A stretch of 64,000 nucleotides of DNA from Staphylococcus delphini (GCF_900636325.1 NZ_LR134263.1:744001-808000); one strand, 5' to 3'; counted from the first letter of the stretch, positions 48,837-60,075 are shown. Numbers and translations are program-made. Notes: a model not told the origin generated them from the sequence alone.

Positions 48837-49643
48837 ATGCAAATTTCACACCTCTTTGAAAATTTAAGTACGCTTGAGGTCATCACAGGTATTCTAGATT
48901 TATTAATTGTATGGTATGTCATTTATTTACTGATTACAGTCTTTAAAGGGACGAAAGCAATTCAATTATTAAAAGGGATATTATTTATACTTGTAGGGAA
49001 AGCAATCAGTGAATACTTACAACTGACAACGACTTCGAGACTTTTTGATTTGGTATTACAGTGGGGGTTCTTAGCCATAATTGTAATATTCCAACCTGAG
49101 ATTAGACGTGCGTTAGAACAACTTGGGAGAGGGAGTTTGTTCAAACGCTATGCCACGACGTCTACAGTAGAAGTGCCAAAATTAGTGGATTCAGTCTCTA
49201 AAGCCGTGCAGTATATGGCAAAGCGACGGATAGGTGCGTTAATTGTGTTTGAAAAAGAAACCGGTTTACAGGACTACATTGAAACGGGTATACCGATGCA
49301 TTCAGACATTTCTCAAGAATTATTGACAAACGTCTTTATTCCGAATACGCCATTACATGATGGCGCGATGATTATTCAAGGTGACAAGATTGCAACAGCG
49401 GCCAGTTATTTACCGTTGTCAGATAGTCCGAAAATCGCGAAAAGCCTCGGAACGCGTCATCGTGCAGCAGTTGGAATTTCAGAAGTTTCTGATGCCTTTA
49501 CCGTCGTTGTGTCTGAGGAGACAGGATCCGTTTCCGTTACATTTGATGGGAAGTTGAGAAAAGATATATCACCTGAAGTGTTTGAAGAACTGTTAACAGA
49601 GCATTGGTTTGGCTCACACTTTGGAAAGAAAGGTGTGAATTAG
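48837..49643 (+). CDS. dacA: Diadenylate cyclase CdaA (DacA)
   Basis: A 268-residue membrane enzyme that makes the second messenger c-di-AMP from two ATP. Three hydrophobic segments lie at about residues 15-35, 40-58 and 68-86. The DAC domain carries both catalytic signatures, HDGAMII (Asp175-Gly-Ala) and GTRHRAAVGISE (Arg207-His-Arg). RBS GGAGGAG precedes ATG 48837. The gene ends one base before cdaR, and glmM follows; in staphylococci and bacilli CdaR and GlmM both bind and control the cyclase. c-di-AMP controls potassium, turgor and cell-wall strength. Confidence 0.95.
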   Translation: MQISHLFENLSTLEVITGILDLLIVWYVIYLLITVFKGTKAIQLLKGILFILVGKAISEYLQLTTTSRLFDLVLQWGFLAIIVIFQPEIRRALEQLGRGSLFKRYATTSTVEVPKLVDSVSKAVQYMAKRRIGALIVFEKETGLQDYIETGIPMHSDISQELLTNVFIPNTPLHDGAMIIQGDKIATAASYLPLSDSPKIAKSLGTRHRAAVGISEVSDAFTVVVSEETGSVSVTFDGKLRKDISPEVFEELLTEHWFGSHFGKKGVN

Positions 49644-50576
49644 ATGTTAGAATCGAAATGGGGCTTACGTTTTACTGCTTTTATTTTAGCATTGCTCTTA
49701 TTTTTATCAGTCAATCATGTACTCGGTGATTCGTTCAATACTGACAGTGTTTCCAAAGACGGGAATAAAACAATCAAAAATGCACCGGTTGAAGTGATTA
49801 ACAACGATAAAAGTCTGTATATCTCTGGTGCGCCTGATACGGTTGATGTCGAGTTGAATGGACCGCAATCTAAAGTGTTACGCGCACAAAAAACAGAAGA
49901 TTTTAAAGTTGTGTTAGACGCGACAAACATTCAGCCAGGTGAGTATTCATTAGACTTTCAAGTGCGTGGTCTAGATAAAGATATTAACTACCGTGTTTAT
50001 CCGAAAGAAGTGACCGTCTCAGTTGAGAAAAAGGAAACGAGAACGTATCATATTGAGCCAAATGTGAGTCCATATGTGATTGATCCGAATTTCAAGATTA
50101 CAGATACATCGGTGTCACCAGATACGGTAAAAATCACAGGAGGCAAGGCGCAATTAGACCGCATTGCATTTGTAAAGGCAAGTTTCCGTAATGAGAACAA
50201 TATTTCAGAAAAGACCACGGGAGAAGCGAATATTTCAGTTTTTGATAAGAATATGAATAAACTGGATGTGCAAGTCGATCATCCGACCGTAGATTTAACT
50301 GCAGAAGTAGAACCTTATTCCAAAAAAGTTAAATTAGACGTATCGACAAAAGGCACGCCTTCAGATGGTATCAACATTTCAAGTATTGATCTGGAGTCAG
50401 ATACGATAGAAATATTTGGGAACCGTCATGATTTAGAGAAGATCAATGAAATTAGTGGTGAAATTGATGTGAAAGGTGTTTCATCTAATACGGAACGGGA
50501 AGTAAAATTAGACTTACCGAAAAATGTGACGAAAACATCACCAGAAAAATTAAAAGCAAAAATAAATGTAGAATGA
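49644..50576 (+). CDS. cdaR: CdaA regulator CdaR (YbbR-domain protein)
   Basis: A 310-residue protein with one N-terminal membrane helix (FTAFILALLLFLSVNHVLG, residues about 10-28) and an outside part of about three YbbR beta-domains, seen as repeated patterns such as KNAPVEVINNDKSLYISG, PNFKITDTSVSPDTVKITG and INISSIDLESDTIEIFG. It binds CdaA in the membrane and adjusts c-di-AMP synthesis in related species. It starts directly after the dacA stop. Confidence 0.92.
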   Translation: MLESKWGLRFTAFILALLLFLSVNHVLGDSFNTDSVSKDGNKTIKNAPVEVINNDKSLYISGAPDTVDVELNGPQSKVLRAQKTEDFKVVLDATNIQPGEYSLDFQVRGLDKDINYRVYPKEVTVSVEKKETRTYHIEPNVSPYVIDPNFKITDTSVSPDTVKITGGKAQLDRIAFVKASFRNENNISEKTTGEANISVFDKNMNKLDVQVDHPTVDLTAEVEPYSKKVKLDVSTKGTPSDGINISSIDLESDTIEIFGNRHDLEKINEISGEIDVKGVSSNTEREVKLDLPKNVTKTSPEKLKAKINVE

Positions 50577-50603
50577 TGAATGAAATAAAAGGAGATATGA
50601 TTT

Positions 50604-51959
50604 ATGGGTAAATATTTTGGGACAGATGGTGTAAGAGGCGTTGCAAACCAAGAACTCACACCTGAGCTCGCATTCAAGTTAGGTCGTTATGGGGGATACG
50701 TTTTAGCACATAACGAAGATAAAAAGCATCCACGTGTCCTTGTAGGTAAAGATACACGTGTGTCAGGTGAAATGTTAGAACATGCATTAATTGCAGGTTT
50801 AGTTTCTATTGGCGCTGAAGTCATGCGTTTAGGTGTCATTTCTACACCAGGAGTGGCTTATTTAACAAGAGAAATGGGTGCAGAGTTAGGTGTGATGATT
50901 TCAGCTTCACATAACCCTGTTGCGGATAATGGTATTAAGTTCTTTGGTTCAGATGGCTTCAAATTGTCAGATGCGCAAGAGAATGAAATCGAGGCATTAT
51001 TGGATCAAGAAAATCCTGATTTACCACGTCCAACAGGTAAAGATATTGTGCACACATCGGATTATTTCGAAGGGGCGCAAAAATATTTAAGCTATTTAAA
51101 ATCAACTATCGAAGTGAATTTAGAAGGGTTAAAAATTGCGCTGGACGGTGCACACGGTTCAACTGCAGCGTTAGCACCATTTTTATTCGGTGACCTTGAA
51201 GCAGATACAGTGACAATTGGCTGTAATCCAGATGGTTACAATATTAATGATGAAACTGGTTCTACACACCCACAAGCGCTAGCTCAAAAAGTTGTCGATC
51301 ATGAATGTGACTTTGGCTTAGCATTTGATGGTGATGGTGACCGATTAATCGCAGTCGATGAAAAAGGTCAAATTGTCGATGGTGACCAAATTATGTTTGT
51401 TATCGGCCAAGAGATGGCGAAAAATCAAGAATTGAACGATAATATGATTGTGTCAACGGTGATGAGTAACTTAGGTTTCTACAAAGCATTAGAAGCGGAA
51501 GGGATTCAATCTGATAAAACGAAAGTGGGTGACCGCTACGTTGTGGAAGAAATGCGTCGTGGTAACTACAATTTAGGCGGCGAGCAATCAGGTCATATCG
51601 TTATGATGGATTACAATACAACTGGTGACGGTTTATTAACAGGTGTACATTTGGCAGCAGTTGTGAAACGTTCAGGTAAAAAGTTAAGTGAACTTGCGGG
51701 TCAAATGAAGAAATATCCGCAATCACTTGTGAACGTTCGTGTAACGGATAAATATGGCGTAGAAGACAATCAAGACGTCAAAGCCGTGATGGATGAAGTT
51801 GAAGCGGAAATGAATGGCGAAGGTCGTATTTTAGTGCGTCCATCAGGTACAGAACCACTCGTACGTGTCATGGTTGAAGCTAAAACAGACGAAGATGCGC
51901 ATAACTTCGCGGAACGTATTGCAAAAGTAGTAGAAGAAAAAATGGGCTTAGACGCTTAA
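50604..51959 (+). CDS. glmM: Phosphoglucosamine mutase GlmM
   Basis: A 451-residue enzyme that turns glucosamine 6-phosphate into glucosamine 1-phosphate on the way to UDP-GlcNAc and peptidoglycan. The phosphorylated serine is Ser102 in [13 protein letters not shown]. The Mg2+ loop [11 protein letters not shown] lies near residue 243, the sugar loop GGEQSGH near 325, and the phosphate site [12 protein letters not shown] near the C-terminus. It closes the dacA-cdaR-glmM operon; GlmM is known to inhibit CdaA in related species. glmS, the step before it, lies 6 kb further on. Confidence 0.96.
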   Translation: MGKYFGTDGVRGVANQELTPELAFKLGRYGGYVLAHNEDKKHPRVLVGKDTRVSGEMLEHALIAGLVSIGAEVMRLGVISTPGVAYLTREMGAELGVMISASHNPVADNGIKFFGSDGFKLSDAQENEIEALLDQENPDLPRPTGKDIVHTSDYFEGAQKYLSYLKSTIEVNLEGLKIALDGAHGSTAALAPFLFGDLEADTVTIGCNPDGYNINDETGSTHPQALAQKVVDHECDFGLAFDGDGDRLIAVDEKGQIVDGDQIMFVIGQEMAKNQELNDNMIVSTVMSNLGFYKALEAEGIQSDKTKVGDRYVVEEMRRGNYNLGGEQSGHIVMMDYNTTGDGLLTGVHLAAVVKRSGKKLSELAGQMKKYPQSLVNVRVTDKYGVEDNQDVKAVMDEVEAEMNGEGRILVRPSGTEPLVRVMVEAKTDEDAHNFAERIAKVVEEKMGLDA

Positions 51960-51966
51960 AAATCAT

Positions 51967-52016
51967 GCCCCCCTCTAACAAGTATCGTGTATACCTTGTT
52001 GAGAGGGGGTCTTTCT
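51967..52016 (+). terminator. Terminator after glmM
   Basis: CCCCCTCT pairs with AGAGGGGG, the inner ACAAG pairs with CTTGT, followed by TCTTTCT. Confidence 0.82.
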
Positions 52017-52045
52017 GTTTAAGAAATGGAAACCAAACAAGTGAT

Positions 52046-52078
52046 AAAAAGCTGGGATGTACAATTCCCAGCTTTTTT
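52046..52078. terminator. Bidirectional terminator between glmM and mtlD
   Basis: The arms AAAAAGCTGGGA and TCCCAGCTTTTTT form a hairpin whose A and T runs let it stop transcripts from both sides, including the mannitol operon. Confidence 0.85.
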
Positions 52079-52083
52079 AAATG

Positions 52084-53190
52084 CTATGATAATTGTTGAT
52101 ATTTGTTCGCAATGGCATGTGCTAATTTGTCATCTAGTTCAGCATGTTCTTGTAAAAACGTTTCAACCCCGACTGCTTGAATACGTTCTTCTTTTTGAAC
52201 AGCTTCTGGATCTTGTGCATCTTTGTACACAAGTGCATATGCGGCCAGTTGTGTTAACGCATCATGCGGTTCGTTGGCTTCATATAATGCTTTCAATGGC
52301 TTCATAATACGGTCTTGTGGTCCTAATTTTCTTAAGACACCGCGTCCGACACGTTGAATGTCATCTGACAAATATTGATTGTGGTATCTGCCGATAATTT
52401 TTTCACGATATACGGCTTGTTCTTTTGCAGAAAAGTCAAATGTGTTAGTAATATATTGACTTGTTTCCGTTAATGTACGTTCTAATTCTTTCGCAATCTT
52501 GTCATCATGAACCGCTTCTAAAATCGTTTGATGACCGAAATAATGACCTGCATAAGCAAGATAAGCATGACCTGTATTCACTGTCAGCAATTTGCGTTCG
52601 ATATAAGGTGTGAGCGCATCTACATATTTCACACCGTCCAATTGTTGACCGTGCCAAGTCGTTTGTTCGATCACCCACTCGTAAAATGGTTCTACTGTGA
52701 CATCTAAAATATTGGCATTGTGTTGGATAGGGACGATACGGTCTACGGCAGCGTTAGAGAAATGAATGTTGTCATCTAATGTATCCACTTCCTCTAAAAT
52801 AGCAGCTTTTAATGCATCTGTTGCATTAATCGCATTTTCACAAGCGACGATGTTCACAGGTGTTGTACGCGTTTTTAAAATCGGTGCTAATGATTGAGCG
52901 ATGATTGGTAAAATGTTGACACCGACTGCAGTTGTAATCAAATCTGCTTCTAAAATAGCGTTTTTAAGTGCTTCTGTTTCTTCAGCAGAATGAATGGCAT
53001 TGACGTTTTGAATGGTCGTCTTCGTTTGTGCCTCATCAGCGAGTGTCACTTCATAAGCTTGTTCTGCTTTAAGGGCATTGACAATATCTGTATTAACATC
53101 TGCAAATGTCACGTCAAACTGGTTGTCTGCGAGGATAAAGCCGATAAAACCACGACCGATATTACCTGCTCCAAAATGAAGTGCTTTCAT
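52084..53190 (-). CDS. mtlD: Mannitol-1-phosphate 5-dehydrogenase
   Basis: A 368-residue NAD-dependent enzyme that oxidises mannitol 1-phosphate to fructose 6-phosphate, the step after PTS uptake. The N-terminal nucleotide motif is [32 protein letters not shown] and LTETSQYI belong to the C-terminal catalytic domain of the polyol dehydrogenase family. It is the last gene of the mannitol operon and starts at the last base of mtlF's stop region, so both are co-translated. Confidence 0.95.
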   Translation of the reverse strand: MKALHFGAGNIGRGFIGFILADNQFDVTFADVNTDIVNALKAEQAYEVTLADEAQTKTTIQNVNAIHSAEETEALKNAILEADLITTAVGVNILPIIAQSLAPILKTRTTPVNIVACENAINATDALKAAILEEVDTLDDNIHFSNAAVDRIVPIQHNANILDVTVEPFYEWVIEQTTWHGQQLDGVKYVDALTPYIERKLLTVNTGHAYLAYAGHYFGHQTILEAVHDDKIAKELERTLTETSQYITNTFDFSAKEQAVYREKIIGRYHNQYLSDDIQRVGRGVLRKLGPQDRIMKPLKALYEANEPHDALTQLAAYALVYKDAQDPEAVQKEERIQAVGVETFLQEHAELDDKLAHAIANKYQQLS

Positions 53191-53624
53191 TATGCATCCG
53201 CCTCCTCGAACACTTGACGAATTGCTTGTGGAGATGCCGCATTGACGATTTTGTCTACATTTTCTTCTTCACTGAATGTAATCGCAATTTGTGATAACAA
53301 GTCTAAATGTTCACCATCTTTACCAGCAATACCAATGACCACTTTCACTTCTTCACCGTTCCAGTCTAAGCCTTCAGGAATTTGTAATAATGATAAACCT
53401 GATGCGATGACTTCATTTTTTGCTTCATCTGTGCCGTGTGGAATGGCTAAAGCGTTACCCATAAATGTGGATACAATTTGTTCGCGGTCTTTCATCGCTT
53501 GTACGTAGCCCGCTTTAACGACACCACTGTCTACAAGTAGTTGTCCTACTTTTTCAATCGCTTCTTCTTGTGTAGAAATAGATTGCTTTAATAAAATATT
53601 TTCGTCTCTTAATAAGTTTTCCAT
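53190..53624 (-). CDS. mtlF: Mannitol-specific PTS enzyme IIA
   Basis: 144 residues from ATG 53624 (RBS CTAGGAGCG). His63 in [13 protein letters not shown] takes the phosphate from HPr and passes it to the EIIB domain of MtlA. The fold is the fructose/mannitol EIIA type and length is normal for the free-standing form. It is placed between mtlR and mtlD. Confidence 0.93.
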   Translation of the reverse strand: MENLLRDENILLKQSISTQEEAIEKVGQLLVDSGVVKAGYVQAMKDREQIVSTFMGNALAIPHGTDEAKNEVIASGLSLLQIPEGLDWNGEEVKVVIGIAGKDGEHLDLLSQIAITFSEEENVDKIVNAASPQAIRQVFEEADA

Positions 53625-53646
53625 AATCAATCGCTCCTAGTTATAG

Positions 53647-55671
53647 TTAATTCAATGTGATAATACTTTGCTTAATCCATTGTTCAATGTGCGTTGCGTC
53701 GGTCAGTGCGTCCTCATGTTCGTCTAAAGCAAGTGACAACTGACCATAGATTTCACTGACGAGACGTTGAAGTTGTGTATCTTCCGGTAAAAAGACACAG
53801 AATAACGTGTCGACGGTGAGTCCTTCACCAAAGTCGTAAGGTGTCGCTAAGTGCCATACGCCGATGTAAGGTGTTTCGACGTGTGTACTGATAAAATGTG
53901 GAATCGCGACTCGAAATGGTGATAATACAAAAGATTGCTTATCGTGACGTTCTTTCAAAAGTTGTTGTACAACAGTTAAATCATGCGTAATCTTTTTGTG
54001 ATAAAGATGTTGCGCGATATCATACGACCACTCCGTCAGATCCGTTTGGAATACTTCAAATGCATCTAACAGTTGTAAACTTTCGCGCATCGCATCAATT
54101 TTTTGGTTCACTTTTGTCGCATCAGTCGTACCTGTTACAGTAGGCGACGTGTCCATATCGTTTACACGCGGATGTACTTCTGACATTTGCGGCAGTTGTT
54201 GATGCAAAAATGCAGAAGTTTTTGCAATTTCATGTTCAGGAAGTAGGGGATTCACCGTTAAATACGGGTGTTCTAAATCCAACTCTACGGTAGAAATAAT
54301 CGCGTCATACTGTGTGAGGTCATGCGATTTTAAATCACTTACAGACATTTGCGTCGTATGGTCAATCATAGGAAACGTTTCTTTTAAGCGATTGGCCAAA
54401 ATACGACTTGTCCCGACACCGCTACTACATACGACAAGCACAGAGGATGCGTGTTGACGTTTTTGTACAGCGCCACCAAAATGTAAGACTAAAAAGGCAA
54501 TTTCATGGTCTGGAAAATGAAGGTGTGGCCATAAATCAGTGACCGCATGTCGTACGGCTTGAAATAATAGCGGATAAGCACTTTGAATGCGTGTCGTCAT
54601 CGGATTGTAAGTTTCGATTTTAGCGTGTATCCGATTTAAAGCAGGCGTAAGATGTAACAACAAGCCTTCTTTCAGTTCATGGATATTGTTAAACTTCAGT
54701 CCAGTTTCCGTTGCGACCATGTCAATTAACGCAGCAACTTGTGGTACATTTTGCGACAATTGTTGATCCTCTTTATCATTTTTTCGCTTTGAGCCACGTA
54801 AATGAATCGTAATAAAGGCAACTTCTGCCGGATTGAACGTAATGCCGTAATGCTGTCCGAGACGATCTGAAATTTTACAAGCAATGTGATATTCATCAGT
54901 CGCTTGAACTTCTGTCATAGTGTCCGCGTTAATAGAGACGTATTGTTCATGACGCATACGCTCAATACTTAAGACAATGTGAACGATGAGTGCCAAATAA
55001 CTCGATTCTGTCAATGCATACGGCAAATGGTTCAAATCATCCATCAGCAATCGTTCAACTTGGAAAATTTCTTTCATATCGACCATAGGCAGACGGTTAT
55101 GATTTAACGATTGAAAGACAAAATGGTTTTCAATGACGGAATACACACTCGTACTATCTAAACGTTCCATCATCAATTGGCTTAACAGTTCACGTTTATG
55201 CATTTCGCTTCCGAGAATTGAAATGCCGACACCGCGTTTTCGAATGAGCTCAATTTTAAACTGATTTAAATCTTGTTCGAGCTCATCCAACACTTTGCTC
55301 AGTTGTTGCAGTGATGCGCCAATTTCCGAAGCGAGTCCGACTTGTTTTACGGGTTCATTAGACTGAATTAAAGCATATAAAATAATAACTTTTTGTTCTT
55401 CTGTACTTAAATCAATGACAGTGTCTTGACCGAGTTCTTGTTGTAATCGGGCAATATCATCATGTGCACCGACCAAGAGGAGTCCTTGATTTTTAGGACG
55501 TTGAATGGTGATTTCAAAAGGTGCGAGGGTCGCATCGAGATTGTTCAGTTCTCGATGCACCGTTCGCGAAGATACCCCTAATTGTTGAGCGATATCATAT
55601 CTAGAAATAGGTAATCCTTGATTTTTTAGCAGTATTTCTAAAATGTCACGCTCCCGACGTCTGATATACAT
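53647..55671 (-). CDS. mtlR: Mannitol operon activator MtlR (PRD-containing)
   Basis: About 674 residues from ATG 55671 (MYIRRRERDILEIL); GTG 55683 is also possible. In order: a DeoR/Mga-type helix-turn-helix (IAQQLGVSSRTVHRELNNL), two PRD regulatory domains (about 175-280 and 290-400, with histidines in LIVHIVLSIERMRHEQ and LVLHFGG), an EIIB-Gat-like domain with Cys in VLVVCSSGVGTSRIL, and a C-terminal EIIA-like domain with His in RVAIPHFIS. In Gram-positives the PTS phosphorylates these domains to turn mtl transcription on or off according to mannitol and glucose. It lies inside the operon it controls. Confidence 0.92.
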   Translation of the reverse strand: MYIRRRERDILEILLKNQGLPISRYDIAQQLGVSSRTVHRELNNLDATLAPFEITIQRPKNQGLLLVGAHDDIARLQQELGQDTVIDLSTEEQKVIILYALIQSNEPVKQVGLASEIGASLQQLSKVLDELEQDLNQFKIELIRKRGVGISILGSEMHKRELLSQLMMERLDSTSVYSVIENHFVFQSLNHNRLPMVDMKEIFQVERLLMDDLNHLPYALTESSYLALIVHIVLSIERMRHEQYVSINADTMTEVQATDEYHIACKISDRLGQHYGITFNPAEVAFITIHLRGSKRKNDKEDQQLSQNVPQVAALIDMVATETGLKFNNIHELKEGLLLHLTPALNRIHAKIETYNPMTTRIQSAYPLLFQAVRHAVTDLWPHLHFPDHEIAFLVLHFGGAVQKRQHASSVLVVCSSGVGTSRILANRLKETFPMIDHTTQMSVSDLKSHDLTQYDAIISTVELDLEHPYLTVNPLLPEHEIAKTSAFLHQQLPQMSEVHPRVNDMDTSPTVTGTTDATKVNQKIDAMRESLQLLDAFEVFQTDLTEWSYDIAQHLYHKKITHDLTVVQQLLKERHDKQSFVLSPFRVAIPHFISTHVETPYIGVWHLATPYDFGEGLTVDTLFCVFLPEDTQLQRLVSEIYGQLSLALDEHEDALTDATHIEQWIKQSIITLN

Positions 55672-55702
55672 GAAGCAGCTCACATCCCCATTACGTGATT
55701 TC

Positions 55703-57259
55703 TTATTCTTGATTCTCTTTTTCTTTAATGTTTTGAATTAACTCTTCATAGCGTGGTGAGTTTAAGAAATTATCTACAGAAAGATGAATCGCGTTAGGTA
55801 CTTGTTTAATCGCACGGTCTGTCAATGTTTTTTGAGTAATGACAAGTTGTGACTCACCTGGAAGTTGGTTGATTGCTGTATTGGTCACTTCTACATTGTC
55901 GATACCAGCTTTTTGGAATTTTTTACGCAACAGACTTGCACCCATCGCACTTGAACCCATACCTGCGTCACAAGCGAAAATAATGTGGTCGATATGGCTA
56001 TAGTCATGTGCTTCAACATTTTCAGTGTCATATTTGTCTAACAATGCTTCTGGATCTTCTTCTGCAAGTGTTGTGTTATCAGTAGTTGCCGTTGTATGCT
56101 CAGTTGTTGTTGCTTCATCTTCTTGAATGAATGTGTCGCGAACACGAGATTTTTTACCTTTTGTCGCTTCCATTTTGGCTGTTGCATCCGCAAGACTCGT
56201 TTTAGAACCTCTAGAAAATTTCAAAATGGCAGATGCGACGATGAATGTCACTAACGTTGATAAGAAAATGCTTAAAATCATCACGAGATAACTGCCTTTA
56301 GGTGTGACTGCAAAGTATGCAAGGATTGAACCTGGAGACGCTGGGCCTGTTAAACCAAAGTTGAATAAACTAAATGTTGCAACACCTGTCATACCACCCG
56401 CCATTGCTGCAAAGATTAACAATGGACGTGCAAGAACGTAAGGGAAGTAAATTTCATGAATACCACCGATAAAGTGGATGAATGCAGCCCCGTACGATGT
56501 TGCTTTTTCAGTCCCTTTACCAAAGACCATATAAGCAAGTAAAATACCTAAACCAGGACCAGGGTTAGACTCTAATGTGTAAAGAATCGAACGACCTGCT
56601 TGGCTCACTTGTTCTGATGCGAGCGGTGTAAGGACACCATGGTTAATCGCATTGTTTAAAAAGACAACTTTTGCAGGTTCAATAATGATACTTACAAGTG
56701 GAAGCAAGTGATGTGAAACTAGGAAATCCACACCTGCACCGAGAATTTTCATTAAACCTTCAACAATAGGGCCTAAAATTTTAAAACCGAAAATAGTCAT
56801 GAAGAATGCAAGGAAACCTGCTGAGAAGTTATTGAATAGCATTTCTAAGCCGTTTGGTGTACGTGGTTGTAAAAACTGATCTACTTTTTTCATCAGCCAA
56901 CCGACTAATGGACCCATAATCATCGCACCGATTAACATAGGTGTATCTGGGAATGCGGCGATGATACCCATTGTTGCAGTCGCACCGACAATCCCACCAC
57001 GTAAATCATGGACAAGACGCCCCCCGCTAAAGGCGATGAGTAGTGGAATTAAAAACTTGATCATCGGGTCGACCATTTTGGCAAGTTCCTCATTTGGAAG
57101 CCAGCCATCAGGAATGAATAATGCAGTAATCAAACCCCAAGCAATGAACGCACCGATATTCGGCATGATCATACTACTTAAAAATGAACCGAATGCTTGA
57201 ACACGACGTTGAATCTGTTCTTTCATCGGCTTTTGTTCTGTTTTTTCTTGATTTGCCAT
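55703..57259 (-). CDS. mtlA: Mannitol-specific PTS enzyme IICB
   Basis: A 518-residue permease that imports mannitol and phosphorylates it. The N-terminal EIIC domain (about 1-340) has eight or so membrane segments (GSFLSSMIMPNIGAFIAWGL; GGIHEIYFPYVLARPLL, which holds the GxHE-type substrate motif). A Thr-rich linker (about 375-400) leads to the EIIB domain with the phosphorylated cysteine in IIFACDAGMGSSAMGASLL. The EIIA part is separate (mtlF). It is the first gene of mtlA-mtlR-mtlF-mtlD. Confidence 0.95.
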   Translation of the reverse strand: MANQEKTEQKPMKEQIQRRVQAFGSFLSSMIMPNIGAFIAWGLITALFIPDGWLPNEELAKMVDPMIKFLIPLLIAFSGGRLVHDLRGGIVGATATMGIIAAFPDTPMLIGAMIMGPLVGWLMKKVDQFLQPRTPNGLEMLFNNFSAGFLAFFMTIFGFKILGPIVEGLMKILGAGVDFLVSHHLLPLVSIIIEPAKVVFLNNAINHGVLTPLASEQVSQAGRSILYTLESNPGPGLGILLAYMVFGKGTEKATSYGAAFIHFIGGIHEIYFPYVLARPLLIFAAMAGGMTGVATFSLFNFGLTGPASPGSILAYFAVTPKGSYLVMILSIFLSTLVTFIVASAILKFSRGSKTSLADATAKMEATKGKKSRVRDTFIQEDEATTTEHTTATTDNTTLAEEDPEALLDKYDTENVEAHDYSHIDHIIFACDAGMGSSAMGASLLRKKFQKAGIDNVEVTNTAINQLPGESQLVITQKTLTDRAIKQVPNAIHLSVDNFLNSPRYEELIQNIKEKENQE

Positions 57260-57789
57260 CTATTTGACACCCCTTAATAAAAAATTGATTTGTGTGTACA
57301 TCTTAAAGCGTTATTTAGTCGTTTACAATAAATAGAAAATACCAACTTGTCACGTTGAAAATGACAAAATACATTTAGTGATATAACTATAGAAGAAACA
57401 GGCTCATGATGAAGAAACGCTTTAGAAAATAACAGCTGAAAAATTATGCGACAATAGTAAAAAGAAATGAGGCGGTTTCGTGGTGTATTCAAGATACGAC
57501 ATGTAGTTAAGTGTAAAATGACAAATAATGTCTCAAGGCATCTTTTTGGAAGAGGCTTTTGAGATAAAAAAATGACAAAAGGCTTTGATGAGGACAAACT
57601 GATGTTTAACTTAAAATGAAAGCGATTTTAAAGGATAGATGAGGAAATTGCATTGACCATTGTGCGCAAATAATGATTAAAGATTATAATTGAACAGCAT
57701 TGAATATCAAAAATATATAATTAACTAAAAAGTACAGGATATGAGGCTCCAACACGCAACAATAATTTTCGGAAATATTGTACTTTTAT
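57260..57789. other. Divergent intergenic region between mtlA and the glmS leader
   Basis: I see no supported gene in these 530 bp. It should hold the mtlA promoter and the MtlR site. ATGAAAGCGATTTTA at 57616-57630 resembles a catabolite-responsive element (one mismatch to WTGNAANCGNWNNCW) but lies about 360 bp from mtlA, so its role is doubtful. Confidence 0.45.
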
Positions 57790-57819
57790 TTGCAAAGAAA
57801 GTTTCACTCATTGTACAAT
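57790..57819 (+). promoter_or_regulatory. glmS promoter
   Basis: TTGCAA (57790-57795), 18 bases, TACAAT (57814-57819). It would start the RNA shortly before the ribozyme. Confidence 0.6.
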
Positions 57820-57849
57820 AGGTTATATTCTGATGAAGGAGGGTAGAGG

Positions 57850-58060
57850 TAGTCGGCATTACAAAGCGCCAGCGCAAGTACACGCTATAGATTGATGACT
57901 TACATACTAAAGCAGAGTGTGTAACAGATGTATAGAATGTAGTTGTGGACGAGGAGGATAGTGATCGAATATGATCGGCGGATGCTATCCCGGATGTGGC
58001 TCATTCGTTAGCTTATTAATCAAATCAACAGGGTAACTTGTTGGACAAAGTTAGTAAGAT
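57850..58060 (+). ncRNA. glmS ribozyme (GlcN6P-activated self-cleaving leader)
   Basis: The conserved core is visible: AGCGCC (57865-57870) at the cleavage site, with the cut expected just before G57866, then GTGGACGAGGAGGATAGTGA and TCGAATATGATCGGCGGATG, and TATCCCGG, which match the P2.1/P2.2 pseudoknot and P3.1 segments of glmS ribozymes. Glucosamine 6-phosphate acts as cofactor, the mRNA cuts itself, and the downstream part is degraded, which lowers GlmS. The 3' limit is approximate. Confidence 0.88.
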
Positions 58061-58190
58061 CGCCAATAGCAAAATAATAATTAGAGAACGATGCTAATGC
58101 AATTTTCATTATTGAGACATGAAAACAGTATGTACCAATATGTGAAAAAATGTACAATGGCACCGTTATTTCAATGTGGAGGAATTTATT

Positions 58191-59993
58191 ATGTGCGGAA
58201 TTGTTGGTTATATTGGATATCAAAATTCAAAAGAGATTTTATTAAAAGGTTTAGAAAAGTTAGAGTACCGTGGCTATGACTCAGCAGGGATTGCCACACG
58301 CAATGACAATGAAGTGACTGTTACAAAAGCGAAAGGACGTATCGCTGAATTACGCCGTGAAGCAGACAACGAGATTGACGGTCAAACGGGTATCGGTCAC
58401 ACACGTTGGGCGACACACGGTATTCCTAACTACGAAAATTCACACCCACATCAGTCAACAAGCGAACGTTTTACATTGGTACACAACGGTGTGATTGAAA
58501 ACTATGAAGAATTAAAAGAACAATATATCCCAAATGTGACACTTGTTTCAGATACAGATACTGAAGTTATCGTTCAATTAGTTGAGCATTTTTCAGAAAC
58601 AGGATTATCAACTGAAGAAGCATTCACAAAAGTGGTAAGTTTATTACACGGTTCTTATGCGTTAGGTTTATTAGACCGTGATGACAGCGAAACAATCTAT
58701 GTTGCTAAAAACAAATCTCCTTTATTAGTCGGTATCGGTGAAAAATTCAACGTTATCGCATCAGATGCATTAGCGATGATTCAAGTGACAAGCGAGTATA
58801 AAGAATTAAAAGACCAAGAAATCGTACTTGTTAAGCGCGATGATGTCGTGATTAAAAACTTAGATGGTGAAGTCGTTGAACGTGAAAGCTACATTGCTGA
58901 AATCGACGCTTCAGATGCTGAAAAAGGTATTTACGAACACTATATGTTAAAAGAAATTCATGAGCAACCTGCCGTCATGCGTCGTATTATTCAAGAATAT
59001 CAAGACGACCAAGGTGAGTTAAAAATCGACCCGGAAATCGTGAAAGATGTAAAAGAAGCTGACCGCATTTACATCATTGCAGCGGGTACAAGTTATCACG
59101 CAGGTTTAGTCGGTAAAGAATACATTGAAAAATGGGCAGGTATTCCGACAGAAGTTCATGTGGCATCAGAATTCGTTTACAATATGCCATTATTATCTGA
59201 AAACCCATTGTTCATCTACATTTCTCAATCAGGGGAAACTGCGGACAGCCGTGCCGTATTAGTAGAAACAACAAAACTCGGTCACAAATCACTTACAATT
59301 ACAAACGTTGCAGGTTCAACATTATCACGTGAAGCGGATCACACATTATTGTTACATGCAGGTCCTGAGATTGCGGTAGCGTCAACTAAAGCTTATACAG
59401 CACAAATCGCGGTATTATCTATCCTTTCTCAAGTCGTAGCAACAGAACGTGGTCGTAAAGCAGACATCGACTTATTACGTGAATTAGCTAAAGTCACTGC
59501 TGCAATCGAAACAATTGTAGATGATGCACCGAAAATGGAACAAATTGCGACAGACTTTTTAGAAACAACACGCAACGCATTCTTTATCGGACGTACGATC
59601 GACTACAACGTCAGCTTAGAAGGCGCGTTGAAATTGAAAGAGATTTCATACATCCAAGCTGAAGGTTTCGCAGGCGGAGAATTAAAACACGGTACGATTG
59701 CTTTAATTGAAGAAGGCACACCAATCGTAGCATTAGCAACACAAGAAGGCGTGAACCTGTCAATTCGTGGTAACGTGAAAGAGGTTGTTGCGCGTGGTGC
59801 ACATCCATGTATCATCGCAATGGAAGGTCTTGAAAAATCAGGCGACACGTATGTCATTCCTCACGTTCACGAGTTATTAACACCACTCGTATCAGTTGTG
59901 ACATTACAATTGATTTCATACTATGCTGCATTACACCGTGGCTTAGATGTAGATAAACCACGTAATTTGGCGAAGTCAGTAACAGTGGAATAA
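58191..59993 (+). CDS. glmS: Glutamine-fructose-6-phosphate aminotransferase GlmS
   Basis: 600 residues from ATG 58191 ([11 protein letters not shown]), RBS GTGGAGG; the catalytic Cys2 becomes N-terminal after Met removal. The glutaminase domain (1-240) has GHTRWATHG and a [12 protein letters not shown] segment. Two SIS sugar-isomerase domains follow ([14 protein letters not shown] near 350; [28 protein letters not shown]), and the end is [12 protein letters not shown]. It makes glucosamine 6-phosphate from fructose 6-phosphate and glutamine. Expression is controlled by the ribozyme in its leader. Confidence 0.97.
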   Translation: MCGIVGYIGYQNSKEILLKGLEKLEYRGYDSAGIATRNDNEVTVTKAKGRIAELRREADNEIDGQTGIGHTRWATHGIPNYENSHPHQSTSERFTLVHNGVIENYEELKEQYIPNVTLVSDTDTEVIVQLVEHFSETGLSTEEAFTKVVSLLHGSYALGLLDRDDSETIYVAKNKSPLLVGIGEKFNVIASDALAMIQVTSEYKELKDQEIVLVKRDDVVIKNLDGEVVERESYIAEIDASDAEKGIYEHYMLKEIHEQPAVMRRIIQEYQDDQGELKIDPEIVKDVKEADRIYIIAAGTSYHAGLVGKEYIEKWAGIPTEVHVASEFVYNMPLLSENPLFIYISQSGETADSRAVLVETTKLGHKSLTITNVAGSTLSREADHTLLLHAGPEIAVASTKAYTAQIAVLSILSQVVATERGRKADIDLLRELAKVTAAIETIVDDAPKMEQIATDFLETTRNAFFIGRTIDYNVSLEGALKLKEISYIQAEGFAGGELKHGTIALIEEGTPIVALATQEGVNLSIRGNVKEVVARGAHPCIIAMEGLEKSGDTYVIPHVHELLTPLVSVVTLQLISYYAALHRGLDVDKPRNLAKSVTVE

Positions 59994-60039
59994 GGAGTTG
60001 CGTACAATTAATTTGTAAGCGGTATTGATAGATTTTTAA

Positions 60040-60075
60040 GGGGCTAGGAAAACTCAATTTCTGGTCTCTTTTTTT
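60040..60075 (+). terminator. Terminator after glmS
   Basis: GGGGCTAG pairs with CTGGTCTC using wobble pairs, followed by TTTTTTT. Confidence 0.65.

Noticed and set aside
57274..57597. A 107-codon minus-strand frame upstream of mtlA.
   Set aside because: Composition is not protein-like, no good RBS, and it covers the expected mtlA promoter.
57616..57630. Catabolite-responsive element for mtlA.
   Set aside because: One mismatch and about 360 bp from the start codon; kept only as a remark.
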